From positions 1 to 16,576 of the forward strand of contig JAIRTU010000169.1 of assembly GCA_031254735.1 (NCBI GenBank): a stretch of 16,576 nucleotides of DNA, read 5' to 3'. Made by a program: the position numbers and the translations under genes. Position 1 is the stretch's first letter, and the number at the start of each line of letters is the position of its first letter. Of the stretch, positions 1 through 7,246 are shown in pieces. The DNA is from Bacteroidales bacterium (lineage in GTDB: Bacteria; Bacteroidota; Bacteroidia; Bacteroidales; WCHB1-69). A model generated the notes under the pieces. It was not told the DNA's origin. It searched no databases and saw only the letters and a list, made by a program, of their open reading frames with translations.

Positions 1-282
1 TTTCCGGGTGGAGAAGAAGCTCGTTTGAAGTTTTTGCGTGACAACGTAGTCTATCCGAAGATTGCTCGCGAAACAGGAGTAGAAGGTACTGTCATGGTAA
101 GTTTTGTAGTAGAACCCGACGGACGGATAACCAATGTGGAAATAGGTCGCGGAAGAGCGCCAAGTTTAGACGAAGAAGCTATCCGTGTGGCAAAGTTGAT
201 GCCGAAATGGAAAGCAGGAAAACAACGCGGTAAAGCTGTTCGTGTAAGATGTAATATGCCTATTCGCTTTACCTTGAATTAA
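1..282 (+). CDS. TonB C-terminal domain protein (5' truncated)
   Basis: The reading frame is open from the first base and ends at a TAA at 280-282, so only the last 93 residues are visible and the start lies outside the window. These residues form a TonB C-terminal domain. It opens with FPGGEEARLKFL, followed by the YPKIARETGVEGTVMVSFVV stretch, then PDGRITNVEI and a final MPIRF strand. The YP..A...G..G.V.V.F.V..DG pattern is the family signature. In TonB this domain sits in the periplasm and contacts the TonB box of outer-membrane transporters; in Bacteroidetes many paralogues carry it, including M56-peptidase and lipoprotein fusions. The missing N-terminus prevents choosing between a true TonB energy transducer and such a fusion. 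A TTG at 25 is internal and not a credible start. A strong terminator follows directly, so this gene ends its transcript. Confidence 0.9.
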   Translation, partial: FPGGEEARLKFLRDNVVYPKIARETGVEGTVMVSFVVEPDGRITNVEIGRGRAPSLDEEAIRVAKLMPKWKAGKQRGKAVRVRCNMPIRFTLN

Positions 283-300
283 TCAATCAAGAAAAATGAT

Positions 301-336
301 AAAAGGCTGTTTTGTTAAATGAAATAGCCTTTTTTT
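301..336 (+). terminator. Rho-independent terminator after the TonB-domain gene
   Basis: A 12-base-pair stem is formed by AAAAGGCTGTTT (301-312) and AAATAGCCTTTT (322-333), with one G-U wobble and a 9-base loop. The stem runs into a continuous T tract. It begins 18 bases after the stop codon of the TonB-domain gene. It should insulate that gene from the isoprenyl synthase gene, which starts at 374. Confidence 0.9.
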
Positions 337-373
337 ATATATATTCATTTCCTAATTCAATTGAAAATAACAA

Positions 374-1339
374 ATGAAAAAAAGTCAAGAAATTATAAAC
401 CAACATATCGATTCTTTACATTGGTCGCAAGAGCCTCGTCATCTGTATGAGCCGGTCGGGTATATCCTCTCGCAAGGCGGAAAAAGGATACGTCCGCAAT
501 TGTGTTTGCTTTCGGCAGAGCTTTTCGGCGGCGACCCGCAACAGGCAATCTATCCCGCTATTGCTTTTGAAATGCTGCACAATTTTACCCTGATACACGA
601 TGACATTATGGATAAAGCCGATTTAAGGCGGGGAAAAGAAACCGTTTACAAGAAATGGAACACCAATATCGCCATTTTGTCGGGAGATACTTTGTTTGCC
701 AAATCGTATCAATATTTGCTGAAATATCAGGGCAATCATCTGCGAGAATTGGTTTCGCTGCTGACGGAAACCTCTGTCGAAATTTGCGAAGGGCAGCAAT
801 GGGATTTAGACTTTGAACAGCAAAATGATATTACCATCGCTCAATATCTTGATATGACACGTTTGAAAACAGCTGTTATGCTGGCTGCCTGTTTGAAAGC
901 AGGCGCTATTGTTGCCGAAGCGTCGGAACAGGACAGGCAATTTATTTATGATTTTGGGATAAAAACAGGTCTGGCTTTCCAAATACAGGACGACCTGTTA
1001 GATGTGTACGCCGATGTGAATAAGTTTGGAAAAAATGTCGGAGGAGATATTGCCGAAAACAAAAAAACATATATGTCGCTCAAAGCGATAGAGCTGGCAC
1101 AAGGCGAATATCTGCAACAGTTGCAACATTATTTTTCTTCCACCATTTTTGACAGACAGGAAAAATTTACTGCCGTAAAAGCTGTTTACGATAAATATCA
1201 GATTAAAAATCACGCAGAAAATCTTATCAATAAATATTATAATGACGCTTTTACCTCGTTGGAGGCTATCAATCGTCCGAAAGAAGCAAAGCAACCGCTT
1301 GTTGATTTTGTAAATCAAATGATGAAAAGAGATCATTAA
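374..1339 (+). CDS. Short-chain isoprenyl diphosphate synthase (polyprenyl synthetase family)
   Basis: This 321-residue cytoplasmic enzyme condenses isopentenyl diphosphate onto allylic diphosphates. The family signatures are in order: GGKRIRP (residues 35-41), the first aspartate-rich motif DDIMD (76-80), and the second, DDLLD (206-210, within FQIQDDLLD). The length is normal for the family. The first aspartate motif has no two-residue insertion, unlike classic bacterial farnesyl diphosphate synthase. The residue five places before it is Phe71. From established work on this family, a bulky aromatic there limits chain length, so a C15-C20 product is more likely than an octaprenyl chain. The gene lies 43 bases before mrdA on the same strand and may share its transcript. 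This is a sensible pairing, since farnesyl diphosphate is the precursor of undecaprenyl phosphate. No Shine-Dalgarno sequence precedes the ATG. The exact product cannot be settled from sequence. Confidence 0.92.
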   Translation: MKKSQEIINQHIDSLHWSQEPRHLYEPVGYILSQGGKRIRPQLCLLSAELFGGDPQQAIYPAIAFEMLHNFTLIHDDIMDKADLRRGKETVYKKWNTNIAILSGDTLFAKSYQYLLKYQGNHLRELVSLLTETSVEICEGQQWDLDFEQQNDITIAQYLDMTRLKTAVMLAACLKAGAIVAEASEQDRQFIYDFGIKTGLAFQIQDDLLDVYADVNKFGKNVGGDIAENKKTYMSLKAIELAQGEYLQQLQHYFSSTIFDRQEKFTAVKAVYDKYQIKNHAENLINKYYNDAFTSLEAINRPKEAKQPLVDFVNQMMKRDH

Positions 1340-1382
1340 AAACGATCATTCACCGAACAGCCAAAGGCAAACCCGAAACGCA

Positions 1383-3203
1383 ATGACAAAAACATACGAC
1401 AACAGAAAATGGTGGGTACTGGCAATTTTCAGCCTGACAGGGATAATCTATATTTTCCGTCTGTTTTCTTTGCAGGTGTTGGAAGAAAAATGGAGTGCGT
1501 ATGCCACCGCAAATGCCCATCGATACAAAATTGTTACTCCGCCGCGAGGATTGATATTCGACAGGAACGGAGAAAAATTGGTAGACAACGAGATTTCTTA
1601 CGACCTGATGACAGTTCCTCGCAATATCCGCAATTTGGATACCGCAGAATTGTGCAAGATATTAGACATCGATATAGAAGAGTTTAAAAGTCGTTTGGAT
1701 AAAGCCAGAAAATATTCTACGTATGCACCCTCTTTGTTTGCTCGGAGACTGTCGCCCCAAATGTATGCTTTTTTGACGGAACGTTTATACAAATTTCAAG
1801 GATTTTATATCTATCCCCGCACCATACGAAAATATTATACCAAAGCGGCAGCACATTCTTTGGGATATATTACGGAAGTCAATCACAACGACATGCAATC
1901 GGACAGCTATTACGCCATCGGCGATTATATCGGTCGCAGCGGAATAGAAAAATCGTACGAAAAAGAATTGCGGGGCATGAAAGGACAACGGATAGTGTTG
2001 GTGGACAATCTGGGAAGAGAAAAAGGAGCATACCGCAACGGCATATACGATACGGCAGCTGTTCCGGGAACAAATCTTTGGGCTTCCATCGACAAGCGAT
2101 TGCAGGAATACGGTGAGCAGCTCATGCAGGGAAAACGCGGAAGCATTGTCGCCATAGAACCGAAAACAGGAGAGATATTGTGTTTGGTTACAAGCCCTTC
2201 TTACGACCCGTCACTGCTGGTGGGAAGCGAACGAAGCAAAAACTATATGCTTCTGCATCACGATTCGGTGAACCAGCCGTTGCTGAACCGGGCTTTAATA
2301 GCACAGTATCCGCCCGGCTCGACGTTCAAGTTGGCGAATGCACTTGTTTTTCAACAGGCAGAGGTGATCAACGAACACACACGTTATGGGTGTGCAATGG
2401 GTTTTGCTTACGGAAACCGCAAATTGGGCTGTCACGGACATCCTTCTCCGTTGGACGTGGCAGGCTCGGTGCAACATTCCTGCAATGCGTGGTATTGTCG
2501 CGGATTGATTGCCATGCTCGAAAACCGAAAACAGTACAAATCTACACGCGAAGCATACGAAGATTGGTATACACGCATCAGAAAGTTGAACTTCGGACAG
2601 AAATTCAACAGCGATCTTCCATACGAAATTAGCGGAATTATTCCCACCGCCGATTATTATGACAAGGTTTACGGAAAAAATCGATGGAAAGCAACGTCTA
2701 TCATTTCTATTTCCATCGGTCAGGGCGAAATATGTGCTACGCCCACTCAATTGGCAAATTTGGTGGCGATTATTGCCAATCGGGGATATTATTATCCGCC
2801 TCATCTTATTCGAGCCATAGCAGATAAAGATTCTTTAAACCAACGATTTACCACACGTCAATATGTTGGTATCGACACAAAATATTTTTTTCCTGTGATA
2901 GAGGGCATGGAGCGTGCGGCATCGGCAGGAACAGCCCGCCGAGCGTCTGTTCCGGGCATTCGTGTGGCGGCAAAGACAGGAACGGCAGAAAATCCTCCAC
3001 GCAGAGATCACTCTTTGTTGGTTTGTTTTGCTCCTGTGGACGACCCTAAAATCGCTATTTCCATCATTGTGGAAAATGGAGGTTTCGGTGCAACATGGGC
3101 AGCGCCTATCGCCGGTCTGATGATGGAATATTATCTCACCGATACCGTTGTCAGAAAAGAATTGGAACGTCAAATAACGGAAGGAAAAATCACTTATTGG
3201 TAA
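1383..3203 (+). CDS. mrdA: Penicillin-binding protein 2, peptidoglycan D,D-transpeptidase
   Basis: This 606-residue class B penicillin-binding protein cross-links peptidoglycan in the periplasm during side-wall elongation. A short cytoplasmic tail is followed by one membrane anchor (about residues 10-32). Next comes the PBP dimerisation or pedestal region, with the PPRGLIFDRNG motif at 53-63, and then the transpeptidase domain. All three catalytic motifs are intact: STFK (Ser313 nucleophile and Lys316), SCN (366-368) and KTG (531-533). GQGE (447-450) is also typical of PBP2. The length matches PBP2 rather than the longer division enzyme PBP3/FtsI, and the rodA gene begins four bases after its stop, which confirms the assignment. 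mreC and mreD, which often precede mrdA in Bacteroidetes, are not upstream here. Tight spacing to rodA suggests translational coupling. Confidence 0.96.
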   Translation: MTKTYDNRKWWVLAIFSLTGIIYIFRLFSLQVLEEKWSAYATANAHRYKIVTPPRGLIFDRNGEKLVDNEISYDLMTVPRNIRNLDTAELCKILDIDIEEFKSRLDKARKYSTYAPSLFARRLSPQMYAFLTERLYKFQGFYIYPRTIRKYYTKAAAHSLGYITEVNHNDMQSDSYYAIGDYIGRSGIEKSYEKELRGMKGQRIVLVDNLGREKGAYRNGIYDTAAVPGTNLWASIDKRLQEYGEQLMQGKRGSIVAIEPKTGEILCLVTSPSYDPSLLVGSERSKNYMLLHHDSVNQPLLNRALIAQYPPGSTFKLANALVFQQAEVINEHTRYGCAMGFAYGNRKLGCHGHPSPLDVAGSVQHSCNAWYCRGLIAMLENRKQYKSTREAYEDWYTRIRKLNFGQKFNSDLPYEISGIIPTADYYDKVYGKNRWKATSIISISIGQGEICATPTQLANLVAIIANRGYYYPPHLIRAIADKDSLNQRFTTRQYVGIDTKYFFPVIEGMERAASAGTARRASVPGIRVAAKTGTAENPPRRDHSLLVCFAPVDDPKIAISIIVENGGFGATWAAPIAGLMMEYYLTDTVVRKELERQITEGKITYW

Positions 3204-3207
3204 AATT

Positions 3208-4440
3208 ATGAGAAACAAACCCGATTGGATATTGATACTGACGTTTTTGTTGCTTACCGCTATCGGTTGGGTGAGTATTTTTTTTACACAATACCTGCCG
3301 GGCAACTTCACCATGGATTCCGGCTATGGCATGCAACTTATCTGGATAGCCTCGCTTTGGATAATAGGATTGCTTGTCTACATCATCAACCATCGGTTTT
3401 ATTATAATTATTCGGCGTATATCTATATTCTGTTCAACATATTGGTAGTGTTGGTTTTGTTTGTGGGCGTGGAACGTTCGGGAGCAAAATCGTGGTTGGG
3501 CATAGGCGGATTTGGTATACAACCCGCCGAATTTGCCAAATACGGAACGTGCCTGTGTATTGCGCGTTATCTTTCTTCATCAGACTGCGACCTTACCAAA
3601 TGGAAAAATGTCATGGAGGCAGGAATTATTATTCTTATCCCTGTGGCGTTGATTTTATTGCAAAACGACACCGGAACGGCATTGCCTTTTTTCTTTTTGG
3701 TGTTCACCCTTTTCAGAGAAGGACTAACGCCCTGGGTGTTGATTATCGGGTTTTTGTCTATTTTGCTGTTTGCCCTGTTGATATATTTTTCGCATTGGAC
3801 GGTGCTTATAGCCGCCTCTGCGGTGTTTGTAGGATTGCGTATTTATTTTTATAAAAAAGGAATAAAAAAATACATCAAACAACTGTTGATTGCGTATGTT
3901 TCGGTGGTGTTATTTATTTTTTCGGCAGATACCTTTTATCACAAAGTTTTAAAAGAACATCAACGTCAACGGATAGAGTTGCTGTTTGGCAGAATTGACG
4001 ATCCGCGAGGCATTGGTTATAATGTCAATCAAGCCAAGATAGCCATAGGGTCGGGCGGTTTGTCGGGGAAAGGGTTTGGCGAGGGAACGCAAACCAAGTT
4101 GAACTTTGTTCCGGAACAGTCTACCGATTTTATTTTTTGCACCATAGGCGAAGAACACGGTTTTGTCGGTACGGCATTGGTTATTTTCATGTATGCTTTG
4201 CTGATTGGACGAATTGTGTATTTGTCGGAAAAGAGCAGCGATACCTTTGTGCGAACATACGGATATGGCATTGCTTCCATATTTTTTGCTCACGCAACCA
4301 TTAATATCGGAATGACAATCGGGTTGATGCCTGTGATAGGCATTCCTTTGCCATTTATCAGCTACGGAGGTTCTTCGCTATGGGCGTTTACGCTGATGTT
4401 GTTTACCTTTATCAACCTGCAAGCAAAAACACCCCGGTAG
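3208..4440 (+). CDS. rodA: RodA, SEDS-family peptidoglycan glycosyltransferase
   Basis: This is a 410-residue, strongly hydrophobic multi-pass membrane protein. SEDS proteins polymerise lipid II into glycan strands, and RodA works as a complex with PBP2, encoded just upstream. Visible landmarks are the first helix (about residues 7-27), the AKSWLGIGGFGIQPAEFAK segment (93-111), the periplasmic loop leading into EQSTDFIF with the family's essential aspartate at residue 307 (equivalent to E. coli RodA Asp262), and GIPLPFISYGGSS near the C-terminus (378-390). The residue count is slightly above the roughly 370 of E. coli RodA. The extra length lies in the middle, where a basic KKGIKKYIK stretch sits between helices. 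The ATG lies four bases past the mrdA stop. An FtsW identity is possible on fold alone, but the PBP2 partner argues for RodA. Confidence 0.95.
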   Translation: MRNKPDWILILTFLLLTAIGWVSIFFTQYLPGNFTMDSGYGMQLIWIASLWIIGLLVYIINHRFYYNYSAYIYILFNILVVLVLFVGVERSGAKSWLGIGGFGIQPAEFAKYGTCLCIARYLSSSDCDLTKWKNVMEAGIIILIPVALILLQNDTGTALPFFFLVFTLFREGLTPWVLIIGFLSILLFALLIYFSHWTVLIAASAVFVGLRIYFYKKGIKKYIKQLLIAYVSVVLFIFSADTFYHKVLKEHQRQRIELLFGRIDDPRGIGYNVNQAKIAIGSGGLSGKGFGEGTQTKLNFVPEQSTDFIFCTIGEEHGFVGTALVIFMYALLIGRIVYLSEKSSDTFVRTYGYGIASIFFAHATINIGMTIGLMPVIGIPLPFISYGGSSLWAFTLMLFTFINLQAKTPR

Positions 4441-4646
4441 AGGCGGTTTTGTTTTGTCTTTTTATCCGTTCTGTTTAGAATGAACATCGGGTTCACCGTT
4501 TTTATACAATAAATAAAACCCGGCGTTCCGAGAGAGTTCAATATTTCATTGACAGCCGCAAAGCGGCGAAGTAATTCAATTATCCAACTTCCGAATAATC
4601 ATACCGGCAAAAGTACTATCTTCGTCTGTTTTCTCGTTATAGGGGT
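4441..4646. other. Intergenic region between rodA and yqgE
   Basis: These 206 bases contain no credible gene. The clearest structure is the short perfect inverted repeat GCCGC-aaa-GCGGC at 4555-4567, which is not followed by a T tract and so is not a standard terminator. A second, weaker pairing (CGGGTT at 4488-4493 with AACCCG at 4517-4522) has a long loop. The sequence TATCTTCG at 4617-4624 matches the Bacteroidetes -7 box TAnnTTTG at all but one base and lies 22 bases before the yqgE start. It is a plausible but unproven promoter for that gene, with no clear -33 partner. Confidence 0.45.
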
Positions 4647-5240
4647 ATGATTAAAAATCCGTTTTTCAATTTTGAGCCGACAGGACTTCCTTTGCAGGCA
4701 GGCAATATCCTTATTTCCGTGCCTCTTTCGGGTGATTTTTACTTCGACAGGACAGTGGTTTTGTTGGTGGAACACAACGAAAACGGAAGTTTCGGCTTTG
4801 TCCTCAACAAGAGTTTGCCCCTGATGCTGAAAGACCTTTTCCCAAAAGAAACACAGGAACTCGGACATATTTCGCTGTACAATGGCGGACCTGTTGATGC
4901 GGAGAATTTGTTTGCGTTGCATACTTACGGCAATTTGATAAAAGGAAGCACGCCGATTGCTAACGGTTTGTATCTGGGCGGTTTGGCTTCGCAATTGTTG
5001 ACTTTTATAAAGAGTGATTTTTTGGACGAGCATTTTATTCGTTTTTATTTGGGATATTCCGGTTGGTCGCAGGGACAATTGGAAGCGGAACTGAGTCAAG
5101 ACTTGTGGCTTGTGGGTACTTTTCAAGAAAAATTGCTTTTCCATGACGGCGACGAAAATTGCTGGAATATGGCAGTTGATTCTTTGGGCGAAAACTATTC
5201 TTCGTGGTTCAATATTGCACAAGCTCCCTACTTAAACTGA
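4647..5240 (+). CDS. yqgE: YqgE/AlgH family protein (UPF0301)
   Basis: This is a 197-residue soluble protein of the YqgE/AlgH (DUF179) family, at the usual family length. Recognisable blocks are AGNILISVPLSGDFYFDRTV (residues 18-37), the VEHNENGSFGFVLNKSL stretch, NGGPVDAENLFALH, LGGLASQLLTF and YLGYSGWSQGQLEAEL. Together these are diagnostic of the family. The molecular function is not established. AlgH was named from an alginate-regulation phenotype in Pseudomonas, but this does not transfer to Bacteroidetes. There is no signal peptide or membrane segment. The gene is monocistronic as far as can be seen, with a gap of about 200 bases on each side and a candidate terminator downstream. Its neighbours therefore give no functional hint. 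Confidence 0.93.
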   Translation: MIKNPFFNFEPTGLPLQAGNILISVPLSGDFYFDRTVVLLVEHNENGSFGFVLNKSLPLMLKDLFPKETQELGHISLYNGGPVDAENLFALHTYGNLIKGSTPIANGLYLGGLASQLLTFIKSDFLDEHFIRFYLGYSGWSQGQLEAELSQDLWLVGTFQEKLLFHDGDENCWNMAVDSLGENYSSWFNIAQAPYLN

Positions 5241-5255
5241 CAAATTCTTCTTTTT

Positions 5256-5280
5256 TCCGATGTTTTTCGGAGCTTTTTTG
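5256..5280 (+). terminator. Candidate terminator after yqgE
   Basis: A small hairpin, TCCGA-tgtttt-TCGGA (5256-5271), is followed within three bases by six T residues. It starts 16 bases after the yqgE stop codon. The stem is only five base pairs, so strength is uncertain. A second hairpin, GCGG-cttttt-CCGC, follows at 5290-5303. Confidence 0.55.
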
Positions 5281-5321
5281 CGAGAAAAAGCGGCTTTTTC
5301 CGCAGAAAATGACGTCCTGAT

Positions 5322-5336
5322 GAAAAATTATTTTTC
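5322..5336. promoter_or_regulatory. Perfect AT-rich palindrome upstream of the hydrogenase operon (possible operator)
   Basis: GAAAAATTATTTTTC is a perfect palindrome around a central base (7-base arms). It lies about 70 bases upstream of the proposed -7 box of the phosphatase-hydrogenase operon. Its AT-rich GAAA...TTTC form loosely recalls operators of the NADH/NAD+-responsive repressor Rex, but the flanking TTGT/ACAA half-site ends are not present, so no regulator is assigned. It could also simply be part of an AT-rich spacer. Confidence 0.25.
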
Positions 5337-5407
5337 TGACAATGAGTAAGTTATAAAATATTTTAAAAAAAAATTCAGGAAAATCATTTTTCTTGAAAAA
5401 AAATGTT

Positions 5408-5415
5408 TATATTTG
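5408..5415 (+). promoter_or_regulatory. Bacteroidetes-type -7 promoter element of the hydrogenase operon
   Basis: TATATTTG is a perfect match to the TAnnTTTG -7 box used by the primary sigma factor of Bacteroidetes. It lies 61 bases before the ATG at 5477, a normal leader length. No good TTTG-type -33 element was found at the expected spacing, so a regulated promoter is possible. If transcription starts just downstream of this box, the TTG codon at 5393 is not transcribed, which supports the ATG at 5477 as the start of the phosphatase gene. Confidence 0.6.
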
Positions 5416-5476
5416 CTTCGACATTCCAAGCCTTGGAAGAGCAAAAGATTTTTTTCATTTCATAACTAATTTTTCT

Positions 5477-6712
5477 ATGACAAATTCCGATACAAAACAA
5501 ATAAAAATACAGACAGCAGAAAAAAAATACCACGTGGAGGTAGGGCATTTCCAACTCAACCACGAGGGGGAGAAGATCTGCGGAGACGTCTTTTTGTCGA
5601 AGCGGATACCGGAAGAAAATCGAGTGCTGTGCGTACTTTCCGACGGCATGGGTCATGGAGTAAGAGCAAATGTGCTGGCTACACTCACCGCGACCATGTC
5701 GCTCAATTTTTCGTTGGAACATAAAGATGCCAATGCTTTGGCTAATCTTATCATGAAAGCCTTACCGATTTGCAGCGAAAGAGGGCTTAGTTATGCCACT
5801 TATACCATTGTTGATATTGCAATGGGAAACGAAACCGTCTCTGTTTTGGAATACGACAATCCACAGACTTTTATTTTGCGGGGGAATCGTATCTACGAAC
5901 CGGAATGGACACATATAGAAACAACAGAAGAAGACACGGTCGATGAACGAATAGGAGAATTGCAAAAGTGTCATTTTGTTCCTCAAAAAGAAGACCGCCT
6001 TGTATTTTGTTCCGACGGAATTACACAGTCGGGAATGGGAAAAGGAATTGTAATGGGCTGGGGACGAAACAATTTGATACGTTTTGTCAGAGAAACGGTG
6101 GAAGCAACTCCCACCATATCGGCTTCCGATTTGGCGGAACGAATTGTTAAACATGCTTCGGCAAACGATTTGCACGCTCCCAAAGATGATCTCACCTGCG
6201 GAGTGATTTATTTCAGAGAACCACGAAAAACACTTCTTTGTACGGGTCCGCCTTTCAACATGGAAAAAGACAATGAATTTGCCATGATTTTACGGCGTTT
6301 TGAAGGAAAAAAAATCATCAGCGGCGCAACCACCACCGAGATCATTGCCAGAGAATTGGGAAGAGAAGTGATAGATGAAACAATTGTTGACCCGACCTTG
6401 CCGCCAAGTTCCAAAATGGAAGGCGTCGATTTGGTTACCGAAGGCGTATTGACATTGAGCAAAGTAATTCATATCTTGAATTATATCAATATTAATTCCA
6501 ATACGCAATTCGGAAAAGGTCCCGCCGACCAGATTTGCCGATTGCTTTTGGACAGTGATGAAATTGATGTGCTGGTGGGAACAAAAATCAACGAAAATCA
6601 TCACGACCCTACTCTACCGGTAGAAATAGAGATACGCAAACATCTCATTCGCCGATTGACCGAAGTATTGTCCGAAAAATTTATGAAAGTAGTAAATATT
6701 AAATATATGTAA
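5477..6712 (+). CDS. SpoIIE/PP2C-type serine phosphatase with a C-terminal domain of unknown function
   Basis: This 411-residue soluble protein has two parts. Residues about 18-246 form a PP2C/SpoIIE serine-threonine phosphatase domain. The metal-binding motifs are all present: CGDVF (Asp37), SDGMGHG (Asp56), SDGI (Asp180) and KDDLT (Asp237-Asp238), so it should be active. Residues about 250-411 form a further domain with CTGPPF (255-260) and SGATTTEIIARELGREV (282-298). It recalls the C-terminal region of phosphatases I associate with [FeFe]-hydrogenase clusters, but I cannot name its function. The ATG at 5477 was chosen over an upstream TTG at 5393, which overlaps the promoter. The gene heads the hydCBA operon, 39 bases before hydC. 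Phosphatases of this class are known neighbours of sensory [FeFe]-hydrogenases. By inference it relays a redox or H2 signal by dephosphorylating an unidentified partner. Confidence 0.88.
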   Translation: MTNSDTKQIKIQTAEKKYHVEVGHFQLNHEGEKICGDVFLSKRIPEENRVLCVLSDGMGHGVRANVLATLTATMSLNFSLEHKDANALANLIMKALPICSERGLSYATYTIVDIAMGNETVSVLEYDNPQTFILRGNRIYEPEWTHIETTEEDTVDERIGELQKCHFVPQKEDRLVFCSDGITQSGMGKGIVMGWGRNNLIRFVRETVEATPTISASDLAERIVKHASANDLHAPKDDLTCGVIYFREPRKTLLCTGPPFNMEKDNEFAMILRRFEGKKIISGATTTEIIARELGREVIDETIVDPTLPPSSKMEGVDLVTEGVLTLSKVIHILNYININSNTQFGKGPADQICRLLLDSDEIDVLVGTKINENHHDPTLPVEIEIRKHLIRRLTEVLSEKFMKVVNIKYM

Positions 6713-6751
6713 AATAAACAAATAACAAAGTACTAACTTAAAACCAAGATT

Positions 6752-7219
6752 ATGGTATCAAACAATGAAGAATTTATCAGTCAATTGGCTGATAAACACG
6801 GAAGGAGTCGGAAAAGTCTGTTGCCGATACTACAAGATGTAGTTGACCAATTTTACTTTCTCAACGAGGATTGCATGGTGAACATCGCAAAAGAATTGGA
6901 TATTTCCACTGCCGACGTCTACGGAACAGCATCATTTTATTCTTTTTTCAACACAAATGAGCAAGGCAAACACGTTATTCGTGTGTGTCAAACCATTATT
7001 TGCGACATGAAACGCAAAGAGGATATTATTGATGCAATTACCGAACTTCTCGGCATCAAACCGGGAGAGACAACGCACGACGGGAAATTTTCCTTATTTT
7101 ACACCAACTGTCTGGGTGCTTGTCACAAAGGACCCGCCATGCTCATCAACGATGAGCCTTACATCGAGCTAACACCGGAAAAAGTGAAAGACATTCTTGT
7201 TAGTTATATGAAAAAGTAA
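6752..7219 (+). CDS. hydC: NuoE-like [2Fe-2S] subunit of the NAD-linked [FeFe] hydrogenase
   Basis: This 155-residue protein belongs to the thioredoxin-like [2Fe-2S] family (NuoE/HydC). The N-terminal helical half resembles the start of NuoE (LLPILQDV, AKELDISTADVYGTASFYSFF). The cluster-binding cysteines are in the expected spacing: Cys79-x4-Cys84 (CQTIIC) and Cys120-x3-Cys124 (CLGAC). The length is very close to that of T. maritima HydC. In the trimeric enzyme it docks on the flavin subunit and carries one [2Fe-2S] cluster. It lies between the phosphatase gene and hydB, with 27 bases to hydB, all on one strand. A stand-alone NuoE of complex I is excluded by the hydA gene two positions downstream. 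Confidence 0.93.
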   Translation: MVSNNEEFISQLADKHGRSRKSLLPILQDVVDQFYFLNEDCMVNIAKELDISTADVYGTASFYSFFNTNEQGKHVIRVCQTIICDMKRKEDIIDAITELLGIKPGETTHDGKFSLFYTNCLGACHKGPAMLINDEPYIELTPEKVKDILVSYMKK

Positions 7220-7246
7220 TTCAATAATCATCTAAAAAGCAAAATT

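Noticed and set aside
4555..4567. GCCGC-aaa-GCGGC hairpin as rodA terminator or REP element
   Set aside because: There is no T tract on either side, it is over 100 bases from the rodA stop, and no second copy was seen in the window.
5393..5476. TTG start giving the phosphatase 28 extra N-terminal residues
   Set aside because: The stretch overlaps the TATATTTG promoter box, is AT-rich and codes for no recognisable family sequence. The ATG at 5477 gives a normal N-terminus.
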